This document shows, in pieces, positions 1 to 5,876 of a stretch of DNA of 22,608 nucleotides. A program made the position numbers and the translations under genes. Below the pieces are notes generated by a model that was not told the DNA's origin, did no database searches, and was given only the letters and a program-made list of their open reading frames with translations. Source of the DNA: a virus; IMG/VR virus record IMGVR_UViG_3300032093_000908, positions 1 to 22,608 of that record. One strand, 5' to 3'. Within the stretch, counting starts at the first letter, position 1. Each line of letters starts with the position of its first letter.

Positions 1-129
1 CCCTGAAGGTGATTGACCAGACAATACCTTTAGAATTTGATAAGACTCAAGTATCTGTTTATTTAAACGTTTATTATCAAGAGATTCTGCACACTCGTCA
101 TAGTTTTGATATGGTAAAAATGTTTGCAT
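1..129 (-). CDS. MSMEG_6728-like protein (N-terminal 43 residues, cut by window edge)
   Basis: Only the first 43 codons are inside the window; the frame is still open at base 1. The product starts MQTFLPYQNYDECAESLD and continues with NKRLNKQ and then a YQILKVL helix. That pattern (an aromatic N-terminus, then LDxKRLxKQ and a QIL helix) matches, from memory, a small actinobacterial family called MSMEG_6728. Databases sometimes label it as related to pyrimidine dimer DNA glycosylase, but I know of no firm proof of that activity. The ATG overlaps the stop of the gene before it by one base (TAATG), so it is probably translationally coupled. The rest of the protein cannot be judged from this window. 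Confidence 0.6.
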   Translation of the reverse strand, partial: MQTFLPYQNYDECAESLDNKRLNKQILESYQILKVLSGQSPSG

Positions 130-359
130 TATTTTATTGCCTCTCTAGTGACCAAGACCACTGCCCCATTCATTTCTAATGCCTTTTTAACTTGAACAAC
201 ATATTGTAACGCTTGGATCTTTTCATCATGAACCATAGTTACAAAATGCTTTTCATCTAATTTTATCGTAAGAAAGGCATCGTTGTCAATAATCTGTACT
301 TTAAATCCTTTTGGGGGAATAATAGAATGAAAGGCTCTACGCATAGAATCTGTATACAT
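129..359 (-). CDS. hypothetical protein, 76 aa
   Basis: I do not recognise a family. The product is 76 residues, mixed alpha/beta in feel, with a hydrophobic strand pattern around residues 18-45 (FKVQIIDNDAFLTIKL), a likely helix in the second half and a final VVLVTRE strand. It has no cysteines, no membrane segment and no signal peptide. Both ends use TAATG junctions: its ATG overlaps the stop of whiB by one base, and its own stop overlaps the next ATG by one base. This places it firmly in the same operon and supports the start. It is likely a small cytosolic phage accessory protein; the function is unknown. Confidence 0.65.
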   Translation of the reverse strand: MYTDSMRRAFHSIIPPKGFKVQIIDNDAFLTIKLDEKHFVTMVHDEKIQALQYVVQVKKALEMNGAVVLVTREAIK

Positions 360-643
360 TATTTATCCATTGTTAAAGATTGCCAAGTTTCTGCCCAATC
401 TTTTTTAGTCCTATGATTGTTGAATTCTCTAGATATTTCTCCACCTTCAAGATATATACCACCCCAAACTCCCCATTCTTTTCCAGAAACACCATTAGCA
501 AAACATGTCTTTCTAACTGGACATGTATTGCATATAGAGTCTACCGCTAATCTAAGCGTTGGCTCTTCTTCATATTTATCAAAAAATATATCAGTATCAA
601 GACCTAAACACTCAGCATCGTCTTTCCAGATGTGCTGTTTCAT
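359..643 (-). CDS. WhiB-family iron-sulfur transcriptional regulator
   Basis: This 94-residue protein has the full WhiB signature. Four cysteines at residues 12, 38, 41 and 47 (C, then CNTC and a third C in a CX2CX5C arrangement) would hold a [4Fe-4S] cluster. They are followed by the G(V/I)WGG turn, seen as EWGVWGG at residues 56-62, and a basic stretch (HRTKKDW) that could touch DNA. WhiB proteins are restricted to Actinobacteria and their phages and usually act by binding the principal sigma factor region 4. Phage copies are known in mycobacteriophages. Here it could retune host or phage transcription, or exclude other phages; that role is inference. The start is 3 nt after the preceding stop, with AGGA upstream. 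Confidence 0.95.
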   Translation of the reverse strand: MKQHIWKDDAECLGLDTDIFFDKYEEEPTLRLAVDSICNTCPVRKTCFANGVSGKEWGVWGGIYLEGGEISREFNNHRTKKDWAETWQSLTMDK

Positions 644-646
644 GTT

Positions 647-856
647 TTACATCCTGTATTTGTTTGGAATATCCCAGCCATTTCGATCAAGTTTAAATAC
701 TCGTTGTGTGTACCACTGATCATTGACTCTTACACCGTTTACAGCAGTCCTGCCCATATCGGTTTTCTTACGCTCTGCAACATCCCAACCAATCCATGCT
801 AATGATTTGTTTGATGCAACAATCTTTTCCATCTTTTCTAATTTATTGATTATCAT
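647..856 (-). CDS. hypothetical protein, 69 aa
   Basis: The protein is small and basic, with a short N-terminal helix (KLEKMEKIV), then WIGWDVAER, a polar middle and a Trp/Tyr-rich end (VNDQWYTQRVFKL, NGWDIPNKY). I do not recognise a named family, though the GWD...NGWDIP pattern feels typical of small conserved actinophage proteins. I chose the ATG at 856 because AGAGAGAA lies a suitable distance upstream and there is then only a short gap from the preceding gene. A longer version from a TTG at 895 (82 aa) would overlap that gene by 26 bases and is less likely. No catalytic or metal-binding motif is visible. Confidence 0.6.
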   Translation of the reverse strand: MIINKLEKMEKIVASNKSLAWIGWDVAERKKTDMGRTAVNGVRVNDQWYTQRVFKLDRNGWDIPNKYRM

Positions 857-869
857 TTTGTTCTCTCTG

Positions 870-1232
870 TTAGTAACGGAAAATTCCAACTTCAATATTC
901 TTTAATTCAGCAGAAGCAACTAACCTTGAATTTGGTTGCTTAGGTTTGCTAAGAAACGCAAAATAGTTTACTTGTTCTAGATTTTCTTCAAGCCAGGCTG
1001 AAGCAACTTTATAAAATTTGATCTTACGACCTCTTGCTTTCATCCCACGCTCTGAAAGATTTGAAAACTCTGAAACAAAAGAATTAATACGAGCAGGTCC
1101 AGCAGAATAGATTACGAACTCTCTATCTTCTTCTGGCATTGTGGAAAGTGCAACCCCCATGGCACGAATGAAGATGTTGTAATCATCAAAGTCATTCGTT
1201 CCCTGCACTGCTACTATCATTTTTTTTTCCAT
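870..1232 (-). CDS. SLOG/DUF2493-like nucleotide-binding protein (tentative)
   Basis: The 120-residue product begins with a hydrophobic strand and a GTNDFDDYNIF segment (MIVAVQGTNDF). It continues with an alpha/beta pattern (REFVIYSAGPARI, then KIKFYKVASAW) and ends with a late strand (FAFLSKPKQPNSRLVASAEL). The GxxDFxDY segment after the first strand is reminiscent of DUF2493/YspA-type proteins of the SLOG superfamily, which bind nucleotides or nucleotide-derived ligands. The family call is from pattern memory only. An alternative ATG at 1220 (MIVAVQ) would shorten it by four residues and reduce its 41-nt overlap with the gene before it. The product is cytosolic, with no signal peptide. Confidence 0.45.
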   Translation of the reverse strand: MEKKMIVAVQGTNDFDDYNIFIRAMGVALSTMPEEDREFVIYSAGPARINSFVSEFSNLSERGMKARGRKIKFYKVASAWLEENLEQVNYFAFLSKPKQPNSRLVASAELKNIEVGIFRY

Positions 1233-1611
1233 TCTTTAGGCTATCCAATATGAACAGCATCTTGTCTAAGTCTCTTCTTGACATACTATTGGTATCAACT
1301 GGTTCTGCTGTTTCAGGAATTACTTCTCCGTCAACTGCTTCTGCAACATAAAATATGTTTTCTGATACCCAGTATGCTAGGTTTCCCATAAAGATAACTT
1401 TAATCATATCCTTTTCTTTGCGCTTTGTCAACTGAGAAGGATGTTTTTCGTTATTGTTTATTTCCAATGAGAAAAAATATTTCAATAGATTATGTATGTC
1501 GCTTTGACTATACAGAGTCTTTGAAAAACCTTTTCTAGCATTTTTCCTTATTACTCTAATTATAAACCAACTGGCTATGGATGTCAAGCCCACAATAAGG
1601 ATATATTCCAT
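1192..1611 (-). CDS. membrane-anchored hypothetical protein, 139 aa
   Basis: An N-terminal hydrophobic segment (about residues 3-19, ILIVGLTSIASWFIIRV) is followed at once by basic residues (RKNARKGFSK), so the protein is probably anchored with the rest in the cytoplasm. After a polar linker comes a compact domain (residues about 68-125) with IKVIFMGNLAYWVSENIFYVAEAVDGE, broken here by a strand-rich pattern, then a helix with MSRRDLDKMLFILDSL. A Ser/Gly/Asn tail ends the protein. The second domain resembles a conserved small phage protein often seen without the anchor, so translation may also begin at the internal Met near residue 69. I cannot assign a function. The upstream site GGGGAAG fits the ATG at 1611. 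Confidence 0.6.
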   Translation of the reverse strand: MEYILIVGLTSIASWFIIRVIRKNARKGFSKTLYSQSDIHNLLKYFFSLEINNNEKHPSQLTKRKEKDMIKVIFMGNLAYWVSENIFYVAEAVDGEVIPETAEPVDTNSMSRRDLDKMLFILDSLKNGKKNDSSSAGNE

Positions 1612-1622
1612 ATCTTCCCCTA

Positions 1623-1808
1623 TTAATCAGGCTTTGATTTTTTGTCTATAACAGTCTTCACTGCTGGTCTAGGTTCTTCAAGATTTTGAAAAGAAATAGC
1701 CTTATTTAACTTTAATTGAGTGTGTAATAGGCTAAACTCTAAATCCGAAGATTTCTGCTTATAAAAAGTAACTAACTGTTTTAATTCTTCAACGCTAAGA
1801 TCGTCCAT
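1623..1808 (-). CDS. hypothetical coiled-coil protein, 61 aa
   Basis: This is a 61-residue protein whose first 45 residues read as one amphipathic helix with leucines at heptad-like spacing (MDDLSVEELKQLVTFYKQK, then LEFSLLHTQLKL). A short basic tail (KTVIDKKSKPD) follows. Nothing catalytic is visible and I recognise no family. It sits in the minus-strand operon, 4 bases after the stop of the 123-residue protein, with AAAGGGG upstream of its ATG. Its size and helix suggest a small oligomerising factor, perhaps a chaperone or scaffold helper for the neighbouring structural genes; that is inference from position alone. Confidence 0.55.
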   Translation of the reverse strand: MDDLSVEELKQLVTFYKQKSSDLEFSLLHTQLKLNKAISFQNLEEPRPAVKTVIDKKSKPD

Positions 1809-1812
1809 GTTT

Positions 1813-2184
1813 CTACCCCTTTCTGAAACTAAATGCGCTTCCTACCCATGCCTTTTCTGCTTTACTTTTTTCTCTATTTACTATTGCACGACTCCATGCA
1901 AAACCTGCATCTCCACCCCATGCATCCCACATAATACGACCATTAGAAGGAAACTCTGGACCATCATAAAAGCCTTTGCCCTTTTTGTCTACCTCATGAC
2001 GAGAAAAAAAAGAAAACATTCGCTTGACAGTACTCAAAGACATTGGTGATCCATTTACAATATCAGTTGCACGACCCCAACCTACGGGAGTTCCTGCACC
2101 AGTTGCCTTGCCATCTTCTTTCCACTTTAATGCACGTCTAGCAGCAGCCTTCATTCCAGCATTAGGTGTATATGTATCAGCCAT
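1813..2184 (-). CDS. phage head-region protein, conserved small basic family
   Basis: The 123-residue product has a recognisable phage pattern. An N-terminal PNAGMKAAARRALKWKEDG helix is followed by GTPVGWGRATDI, then MSLSTVKRMFSFFSRHEVDK, then FPSNGRIMWDAWGGDAGFAW. This layout occurs in proteins encoded next to phage portal or prohead-protease genes and in the C-terminal parts of some prohead proteins. The basic helices could contact DNA or other head proteins. The exact role is not known to me. Its ATG overlaps the preceding stop by 8 nt (ATGGCTGA), supporting the start and translational coupling with the 46-residue gene. Strength of call: family pattern good, function inferred. Confidence 0.65.
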   Translation of the reverse strand: MADTYTPNAGMKAAARRALKWKEDGKATGAGTPVGWGRATDIVNGSPMSLSTVKRMFSFFSRHEVDKKGKGFYDGPEFPSNGRIMWDAWGGDAGFAWSRAIVNREKSKAEKAWVGSAFSFRKG

Positions 2185-2317
2185 GATTAACCTTCTTTTG
2201 TGATTTATTTAAATATGGACCAAGATCTGCCTTAACTGTTCCATCTTTTCTAAGACGAACAATTCTTCCATTCTTAATCTGTGTTGGATTAAATGCTGTT
2301 GCTTTTCTTTTTGACAT
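2177..2317 (-). CDS. small basic protein, 46 aa
   Basis: This short gene was read directly from the reverse strand. ATG at 2317 opens MSKRKATAFNPTQIKNGRIV and the frame runs to a TGA at 2177-2179. The product is very basic (ten Lys, four Arg), with a short beta-like repeat (GRIVRLRKDGTVKADLG), so it may bind nucleic acid or acidic protein surfaces. Both ends are tightly coupled: TAATG with the preceding stop and an 8-nt overlap with the following start. No family is recognised. The double coupling makes a chance ORF unlikely even at this length. Confidence 0.7.
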   Translation of the reverse strand: MSKRKATAFNPTQIKNGRIVRLRKDGTVKADLGPYLNKSQKKVNHG

Positions 2318-3051
2318 TACTTAATTAATCCTTTTGGATCAAAAGAACCATCCCAAATACTTTTTGTTGTAGACTGTGAATCTGACTTATAGGTTCCACC
2401 ACGACGCTTGTACTCTTGTACAACCCAAGAATTTGCTACTGCAGAAGGATAAACATCAAACTTATCTTTTGCTGCTTGTACCACTCTTGCATATAACTTT
2501 GGATTTGCTGGTGTGGAACCACCACTACGTGGCTGAATCATTTCACCATAGTTAGGCTTCTTTGCTTTATCCATATAATTCTCTTCAGATTCCATATCTG
2601 ATTCTTCTTCATCATCTTCTTCATTTTCCATTGAATGATTGTCAATATCAATTACCTCTGCATCTTTATACATCATTCCAATGCTATATGCAGTTGGCTC
2701 CCAACCATCTTCTTCTTCTTTATAAATTCTTACAGACATTGCTGGATTTTCTGGAGGCATTGACTCAAGGGCATACTCAGTTCCAGGTGTTCCCAATGTT
2801 CCACCTTCTATCATAATATGTTCTACCATGCCATGAATCATTCCTTCTTTAGTCATACCCATGACAAAATCGCCTTCTCTTACAACATGCATTGATTTGT
2901 CTATGTTACCTTCTGAACGATTGATTGCATAAATCTGTGCAGCGGCTTCTGCTCGTGTGTTATGGCATCCCATTACTTCATTTGTACCCTCTTTTACAGC
3001 AGGGTATCCTGAACATCCGTATGAACCCTTTGCCCCAATATGATACGGCAT
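2317..3051 (-). CDS. likely phage head/portal-associated structural protein
   Basis: Three recognisable pieces are visible in 244 residues. First is an N-terminal cysteine-bearing motif (residues about 9-45; CSGYPAVKE, then GCHNTRAEAAAQIYA), a pattern seen in prohead-protease and XkdF-like phage proteins. Second is a small beta-rich domain (residues about 55-140; HVVREGDFVMGMTKEG and VEHIMIEGG), similar to TUDOR/SH3-like barrels seen in such proteins. Third, after a very acidic linker (NEEDDEEESDMESEE), is a C-terminal segment with AAKDKFDVYPSAVANSWVVQ, also typical of phage head-region proteins. I infer a structural or assembly role. It has its own extended -10 promoter and a strong TAGGAGG site. 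No catalytic triad for a protease is apparent. Confidence 0.6.
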   Translation of the reverse strand: MPYHIGAKGSYGCSGYPAVKEGTNEVMGCHNTRAEAAAQIYAINRSEGNIDKSMHVVREGDFVMGMTKEGMIHGMVEHIMIEGGTLGTPGTEYALESMPPENPAMSVRIYKEEEDGWEPTAYSIGMMYKDAEVIDIDNHSMENEEDDEEESDMESEENYMDKAKKPNYGEMIQPRSGGSTPANPKLYARVVQAAKDKFDVYPSAVANSWVVQEYKRRGGTYKSDSQSTTKSIWDGSFDPKGLIK

Positions 3052-3077
3052 AGTAAACCTCCTAAGTTTCTATCTAA

Positions 3078-3083
3078 ATTATA
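3078..3083 (-). promoter_or_regulatory. extended -10 promoter (TGATATAAT) for the 244-aa gene
   Basis: Reading leftward, TGATATAAT lies just at the stop of the 111-residue gene, 27 bases before the ATG at 3051. TATAAT is a perfect -10 and the TGN in front makes it an extended -10, which can work without a good -35; no convincing -35 is visible. The leader would be about 20 nt and contains a strong TAGGAGG ribosome site. Confidence 0.55.
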
Positions 3084-3419
3084 TCAGACTTTACGCTGGA
3101 GCAGCCTAATGATTTCAAACAAAGACCATCTTTCTTGCTTAGATAAGCCTTCAATCTCTTCTCTATTCAAAGCCTTTGGGGTAATTGTGATTACTGGATC
3201 CTTTTGAAATAGATCTAGGTTTAAAAAGCCTTTTTCCCATAGATTCATAACTTCAGAATTGACTGTGCGGATATGCTCATTATAAAGATCAGGCATTAAT
3301 TGTTGTATTTTTGGGGTAAATGAGTAAAGCATCTCGCCAGTATCTTCATCAATGGCAGCAGCCTCAAGACCACCTTTAAGGATGAGGTCGTCTATAATTT
3401 TATCTTCTTCGCTATCCAT
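3084..3419 (-). CDS. conserved hypothetical protein, 111 aa
   Basis: The product is an acidic, mostly helical 111-residue protein: MDSEEDKIIDDLILKGGLE at the start, then an AIDEDTGEMLYSFTPKI beta-turn element, a helical middle (YNEHIRTVNSEVMNLWEKGF) and a C-terminal helix rich in Arg. I know similar proteins only as phage hypotheticals; no function is assigned. I chose the ATG at 3419 because it overlaps the thioredoxin stop by 8 nt (ATGGATAG), the junction type common in this genome. A longer frame reaches 3458 but lies deep inside the thioredoxin gene. The IDxxTGEMLYSF segment looks like a winged-helix wing, so a small DNA-binding fold is possible, which is speculative. Confidence 0.6.
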   Translation of the reverse strand: MDSEEDKIIDDLILKGGLEAAAIDEDTGEMLYSFTPKIQQLMPDLYNEHIRTVNSEVMNLWEKGFLNLDLFQKDPVITITPKALNREEIEGLSKQERWSLFEIIRLLQRKV

Positions 3420-3663
3420 TAATAAATTCCTCAATTTGCTCTCTTGTTTTGGCACCATTCATACGTCTAAGTTCTTTACCATCTTCTATTAAAATAAAGG
3501 TTGGTATTGCTTTAATTTCAAACTTTCTGCAAAGTTCTCCATTATCGTCAGCATCAATAAATTGAATTTTAATAACATTATCTCTATTCAACTCTTCTGC
3601 AATTGGCTTTGTACGCTTACATGGATTGCACCATTCAGCAGTAAAGTATAGTATATGACGCAT
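3412..3663 (-). CDS. thioredoxin-fold protein, CNPC active site
   Basis: This 83-residue cytosolic thioredoxin begins RHILYFTAEWCNPCKRTKPI. The redox site is WCNPCK (cysteines near residues 12 and 15), a variant of the WCGPC motif, and the cis-proline loop is IPTFIL in the second half. Thioredoxins reduce disulfides, and in phages commonly support ribonucleotide reductase or act as protein partners. No reductase gene lies in this window. It is shorter than bacterial thioredoxin (about 105 residues), lacking the first strand and helix, which is usual for phage glutaredoxin/thioredoxin-like proteins. I prefer the ATG at 3663 because of the TGATG overlap with the nuclease stop; a GTG one codon earlier is possible. 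Confidence 0.9.
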   Translation of the reverse strand: MRHILYFTAEWCNPCKRTKPIAEELNRDNVIKIQFIDADDNGELCRKFEIKAIPTFILIEDGKELRRMNGAKTREQIEEFING

Positions 3664-4070
3664 CACTTGCCAGACTTTGCTCTAGCCTTTTTTAATGCCT
3701 CAAAATCTTTGATCTTAGTTTCACCAAGATATCCCCATGCGTATCCATCATTAATCATCTTATTATTAAGAGATTCTGATTCTCCATTTACATATACCCA
3801 GCCAAGTATGCGACCATATTTTTCTGATGAGTCCATTTTTTCTGTACGAATTACTACAGACTTAGCATCCTTTAGATGCTTCTTGAGGTATTCTTTTGCT
3901 TCAATTCCAAGAGCCTTTTCAGCCTTGTCTGTTGTGCGTGACTCTGGAGTATCAATACCAGCAAGACGAACACGGGATGAAAATAAAATATCAAACCCTA
4001 AATCAATAATAACATCAATGGTATCTCCATCGACAACATTCTTTACTTCTTTAACAAAATACTCATACAT
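3663..4070 (-). CDS. staphylococcal-nuclease-like (thermonuclease) endonuclease
   Basis: The 135-residue product is a complete SNase domain. It shows VVDGDTIDV near residue 12, the catalytic loop RLAGIDTPE with Arg35 and Glu43, and KYGR ending at Arg87. These three residues are the catalytic set of staphylococcal nuclease, and by chance carry the same numbers here. Asp16 and Asp40 fit the calcium-binding positions. The family cuts DNA and RNA to 3'-phosphate products. There is no signal peptide, so it would act in the cytoplasm, for example degrading host DNA or recycling nucleotides (inference). Both ends are coupled by one-base overlaps: TAATG upstream and TGATG downstream. Confidence 0.93.
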   Translation of the reverse strand: MYEYFVKEVKNVVDGDTIDVIIDLGFDILFSSRVRLAGIDTPESRTTDKAEKALGIEAKEYLKKHLKDAKSVVIRTEKMDSSEKYGRILGWVYVNGESESLNNKMINDGYAWGYLGETKIKDFEALKKARAKSGK

Positions 4071-4324
4071 TAGTAGTCTTTACCTTTCGCTTTGTTTTCA
4101 ACCAATTTTTCACGCTCATCAACAATTGTAAGCATAAAAGACATCATCTTTGCATAACCCTCTTTATTGTCCATAATCCTGTTATAGTGATGACCACAAA
4201 ACATTAGGTCTCCAGTTAAACCAGTAACCTTGACAAGGGCTTCTGCTGCACATGAATCACAGCGATCTGTCGCTTTTAATACCCATTCTTTTGCAACAAT
4301 CTCTTCTGTAATCATTGTTCTCAT
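4070..4324 (-). CDS. DUF7455-like small zinc-binding protein
   Basis: This 84-residue protein has the pattern DRCDSCAAEALVKV followed by GDLMFCGHHYNRI, with cysteines at 22, 25 and 43 and histidines at 45 and 46, which together look like one zinc site. The arrangement (ADRCDxCGAxAYVR, then LLFCxHH) is known from short actinobacterial proteins grouped as DUF7455, so it is a second marker of an actinobacterial host. The function is not known. The C-terminal third is helical and charged. The ATG at 4324 follows the FmdB-like stop by 9 nt; TATACT lies directly before that ATG, and an internal ATG at 4315 is an alternative start. Its own stop is coupled to the nuclease start. Confidence 0.75.
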   Translation of the reverse strand: MRTMITEEIVAKEWVLKATDRCDSCAAEALVKVTGLTGDLMFCGHHYNRIMDNKEGYAKMMSFMLTIVDEREKLVENKAKGKDY

Positions 4325-4333
4325 AGTATACCG

Positions 4334-4507
4334 CTACTTTCTGTTGTCTGTTGAATAGAATCCACTACCATTAAAAATTGTTGCTGTTGCAGTCCAAACT
4401 CTTTGCATAGATTGACTACAGCATACTGGTTCCCTATCTTCACCAAATCCTCTTTCAAATTCAACTTGAGACGAGCACACAGTACACTTGTAGTCATATC
4501 TTGGCAT
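4334..4507 (-). CDS. FmdB-like zinc-ribbon protein, 57 aa
   Basis: This gene was read directly: ATG at 4507, stop TAG at 4334-4336. The product begins MPRYDYKCTVCSSQVEFERG, has a second cysteine pair at residues 29-30 (VCC), and ends with RVWTATATIFNGSGFYSTDN. The CxxC at residues 8 and 11, a second pair about 18 residues later and the terminal FxGSGFYxTD segment are the hallmarks of the FmdB putative regulatory zinc-ribbon family, common in bacteria and phages. Its real function is unproven. It begins 1 nt after the endolysin stop with AGAGG upstream, so it is probably co-transcribed with the endolysin. Confidence 0.8.
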   Translation of the reverse strand: MPRYDYKCTVCSSQVEFERGFGEDREPVCCSQSMQRVWTATATIFNGSGFYSTDNRK

Positions 4508-4508
4508 A

Positions 4509-5300
4509 TTACTTACCTCTTAGTGCCTTTAGTGTTGCTTGATCGACTACACCTGTTACTGGCAAAGAAGATTTCTTTTGAAAAGCCTTAACTGCTTTTT
4601 CAGTTCCTGGACCAAAATCACCATCGGCATTGACTCCAAGAAGTTCTTGAACCTTTTTTACTGTTTCTCCTTTTGAGCCCACCTTAAATGGTTTAAACTC
4701 TTTCTTTTCTGCAGGAGCAGAAGGCTTTACAGCAACTGAACCTGATGGAATTATTGATTCACCCTTTGAAAGTAATGCAAGGTTTTCTTCTCCAGCGTAT
4801 ACTGGACGACCCCAACCAACAACTGCGTTAAGGATACCTTTCTTATTCTTTACATAAGCACGAGTCTTTTCTACACACATTCCGCCATTGCGTTGGTCAC
4901 CCTTTGCAGTTCCAGATGTGTTTCCTTCAATAACTTGAATTGTTCCATCACCATTGTTCTTAATGCAAAGACCAACATGTGAAATACGATTTACACCATC
5001 ATCTGGGAAATCAAAATAAATCCAGTCTCCTGGTGTTGGATCATCATTACGAGCATCTGCCCAACGATTATTCTTCTTAAACCAATCTGCTGCTGCAACA
5101 GTTGATGCAGTCTTTGGATACTTCTTTGGATCTAGACCAGATGTAAATGCACACCAAGAGACAAATGACTGGCACCATGGAGCAAAGTTTGCACCAGACC
5201 ATTTACCATACTTTGTCTCGTTATCTTTTGGACCTTCAATAGTTCCAATTTCTGCTTTAGCAACCTCAATAATTGCTGCCAAACTACCTTTTGCTGCCAT
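4509..5300 (-). CDS. endolysin: CHAP peptidase/amidase plus peptidoglycan-binding domain
   Basis: The 263-residue protein has two domains. Residues about 8-168 are a CHAP domain: catalytic Cys43 in APWCQSFVSWC, His108 in ISHVGLC and Glu125/Asn127 in VIEGNTS, with PGDWIYFD between. CHAP enzymes cut peptide or amide bonds in peptidoglycan. A Pro/Ala/Lys linker (about 170-205) leads to a PG_binding_1 domain (about 206-263; VGSKGETVKKVQELLG, DGDFGPGTEKAVKAFQ). There is no signal peptide, so release would need a holin. The gene has a strong promoter and TAGGAGG ribosome site. It lies about 2.4 kb downstream of three small membrane or lipoprotein genes, among which the holin may be found. Confidence 0.93.
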   Translation of the reverse strand: MAAKGSLAAIIEVAKAEIGTIEGPKDNETKYGKWSGANFAPWCQSFVSWCAFTSGLDPKKYPKTASTVAAADWFKKNNRWADARNDDPTPGDWIYFDFPDDGVNRISHVGLCIKNNGDGTIQVIEGNTSGTAKGDQRNGGMCVEKTRAYVKNKKGILNAVVGWGRPVYAGEENLALLSKGESIIPSGSVAVKPSAPAEKKEFKPFKVGSKGETVKKVQELLGVNADGDFGPGTEKAVKAFQKKSSLPVTGVVDQATLKALRGK

Positions 5301-5334
5301 GTTTCCTCCTAATTAAAGTGGACAGTTTATTACA

Positions 5335-5344
5335 GGACATGTCC
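5335..5344. promoter_or_regulatory. 10-bp perfect palindrome GGACATGTCC in the endolysin leader
   Basis: GGACATGTCC is a perfect inverted repeat located between the predicted endolysin transcription start (about 5352) and its ATG at 5300. A related half-site (GGAC/GTCC) occurs on both sides nearby (GGACC and CTGTCC on the minus strand). It could be a repressor operator just downstream of the promoter, or a small RNA hairpin in the leader. Only the symmetry is observed. Confidence 0.35.
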
Positions 5345-5358
5345 AGGTCCTCTAGTCT

Positions 5359-5387
5359 ATTATATCCTATTGGTTACTTTTTTGCAA
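5359..5387 (-). promoter_or_regulatory. sigma-70-type promoter of the endolysin gene
   Basis: On the minus strand a TTGCAA -35 (5382-5387) and a perfect TATAAT -10 (5359-5364) are separated by 17 bases. The -35 overlaps the last codons of hsp20. The predicted start of transcription is near 5352, giving a leader of about 52 nt before the endolysin ATG. Confidence 0.7.
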
Positions 5388-5802
5388 CTTTGATGTCAAT
5401 TGTTTTAGGCTTCTTGTCTTCTGGAACAATACGATCTACATTAATGTGTAGCATACCATCCTTCATTTCAGCCCCAGTTACTTCCATGTATTCTCCAAGA
5501 GCAAATGATCGTACAAATTTACGAGCAGCAATTCCCTTGTGAACTACTTCAGCATCTGTTACTTCAACAATCTCACCCTTGATAATTAATGTTCCATTAT
5601 CTACAGATACATTAATATCTTCCTTTGAGAATCCAGCAATGGCTAGTGAGACTCTATATGTATCTTCATCTAGTTTTAGGATGTCATAAGGTGGATATGT
5701 TTGTGAGTTTGTTTTATATGCGCTGTTTAGGCGATTCAACTCTCTGTTGAAGCCAATAAAAAAAGGATCATTGAATAGATCCATAGCGAGTTTTGTTACC
5801 AT
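5374..5802 (-). CDS. Hsp20/alpha-crystallin small heat-shock chaperone
   Basis: The 142-residue protein matches the IbpA-like small heat-shock class. After an N-terminal arm (DLFNDPFFIGFNRELNRLN) comes the alpha-crystallin domain, from YPPYDILKLDEDTYRV to about residue 130, with the AGFSKEDINV loop, the GIAARKFVRSF segment and the DGMLHI strand. The C-terminal IxI-type motif is IDI, just before the end. Such chaperones hold unfolding proteins and are known in T4-like cyanophages and other large phages, where they may aid capsid assembly. It has its own extended -10 promoter with a hairpin in the leader and an AAAGGGG ribosome site. Transcription could also enter from the tRNA genes. Confidence 0.95.
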   Translation of the reverse strand: MVTKLAMDLFNDPFFIGFNRELNRLNSAYKTNSQTYPPYDILKLDEDTYRVSLAIAGFSKEDINVSVDNGTLIIKGEIVEVTDAEVVHKGIAARKFVRSFALGEYMEVTGAEMKDGMLHINVDRIVPEDKKPKTIDIKVAKK

Positions 5803-5829
5803 TTTTATTCCCCTTTCAAGCGAATAAGT

Positions 5830-5856
5830 TAGTGTACCCCCGTAGGCAGTACACTA
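5830..5856 (-). promoter_or_regulatory. 8-bp inverted repeat at the hsp20 transcript start
   Basis: Arms TAGTGTAC (5849-5856 on the minus strand read 5'-3') and GTACACTA (5830-5837) are perfectly complementary, with an 11-base loop (TGCCTACGGGG). The repeat begins 3 bases after the -10, so the transcript would start inside the upstream arm. It may be a repressor operator or a 5'-terminal hairpin that stabilises the mRNA or senses temperature. Confidence 0.5.
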
Positions 5857-5858
5857 CT

Positions 5859-5864
5859 ATTATA
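5859..5864 (-). promoter_or_regulatory. extended -10 promoter (TGGTATAAT) of hsp20
   Basis: TGGTATAAT lies immediately downstream of the tRNA-Gly gene and 57 bases before the hsp20 ATG at 5802. TATAAT is perfect and the TGN makes it extended; the -35 position falls in the tRNA 3' end and is not recognisable. The leader also carries AAAGGGG close to the ATG. Confidence 0.6.
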
Positions 5865-5876
5865 CCAAATCTTTAG

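Noticed and set aside
647-895. The longer TTG-started version of the 69-aa gene
   Set aside because: It would overlap the upstream gene by 26 bases with no ribosome site, whereas the ATG at 856 has a good one.
3655-4131. 158-codon plus-strand frame opposite the SNase gene
   Set aside because: The minus-strand product has full catalytic motifs and coupled junctions; the plus-strand product has no recognisable features.
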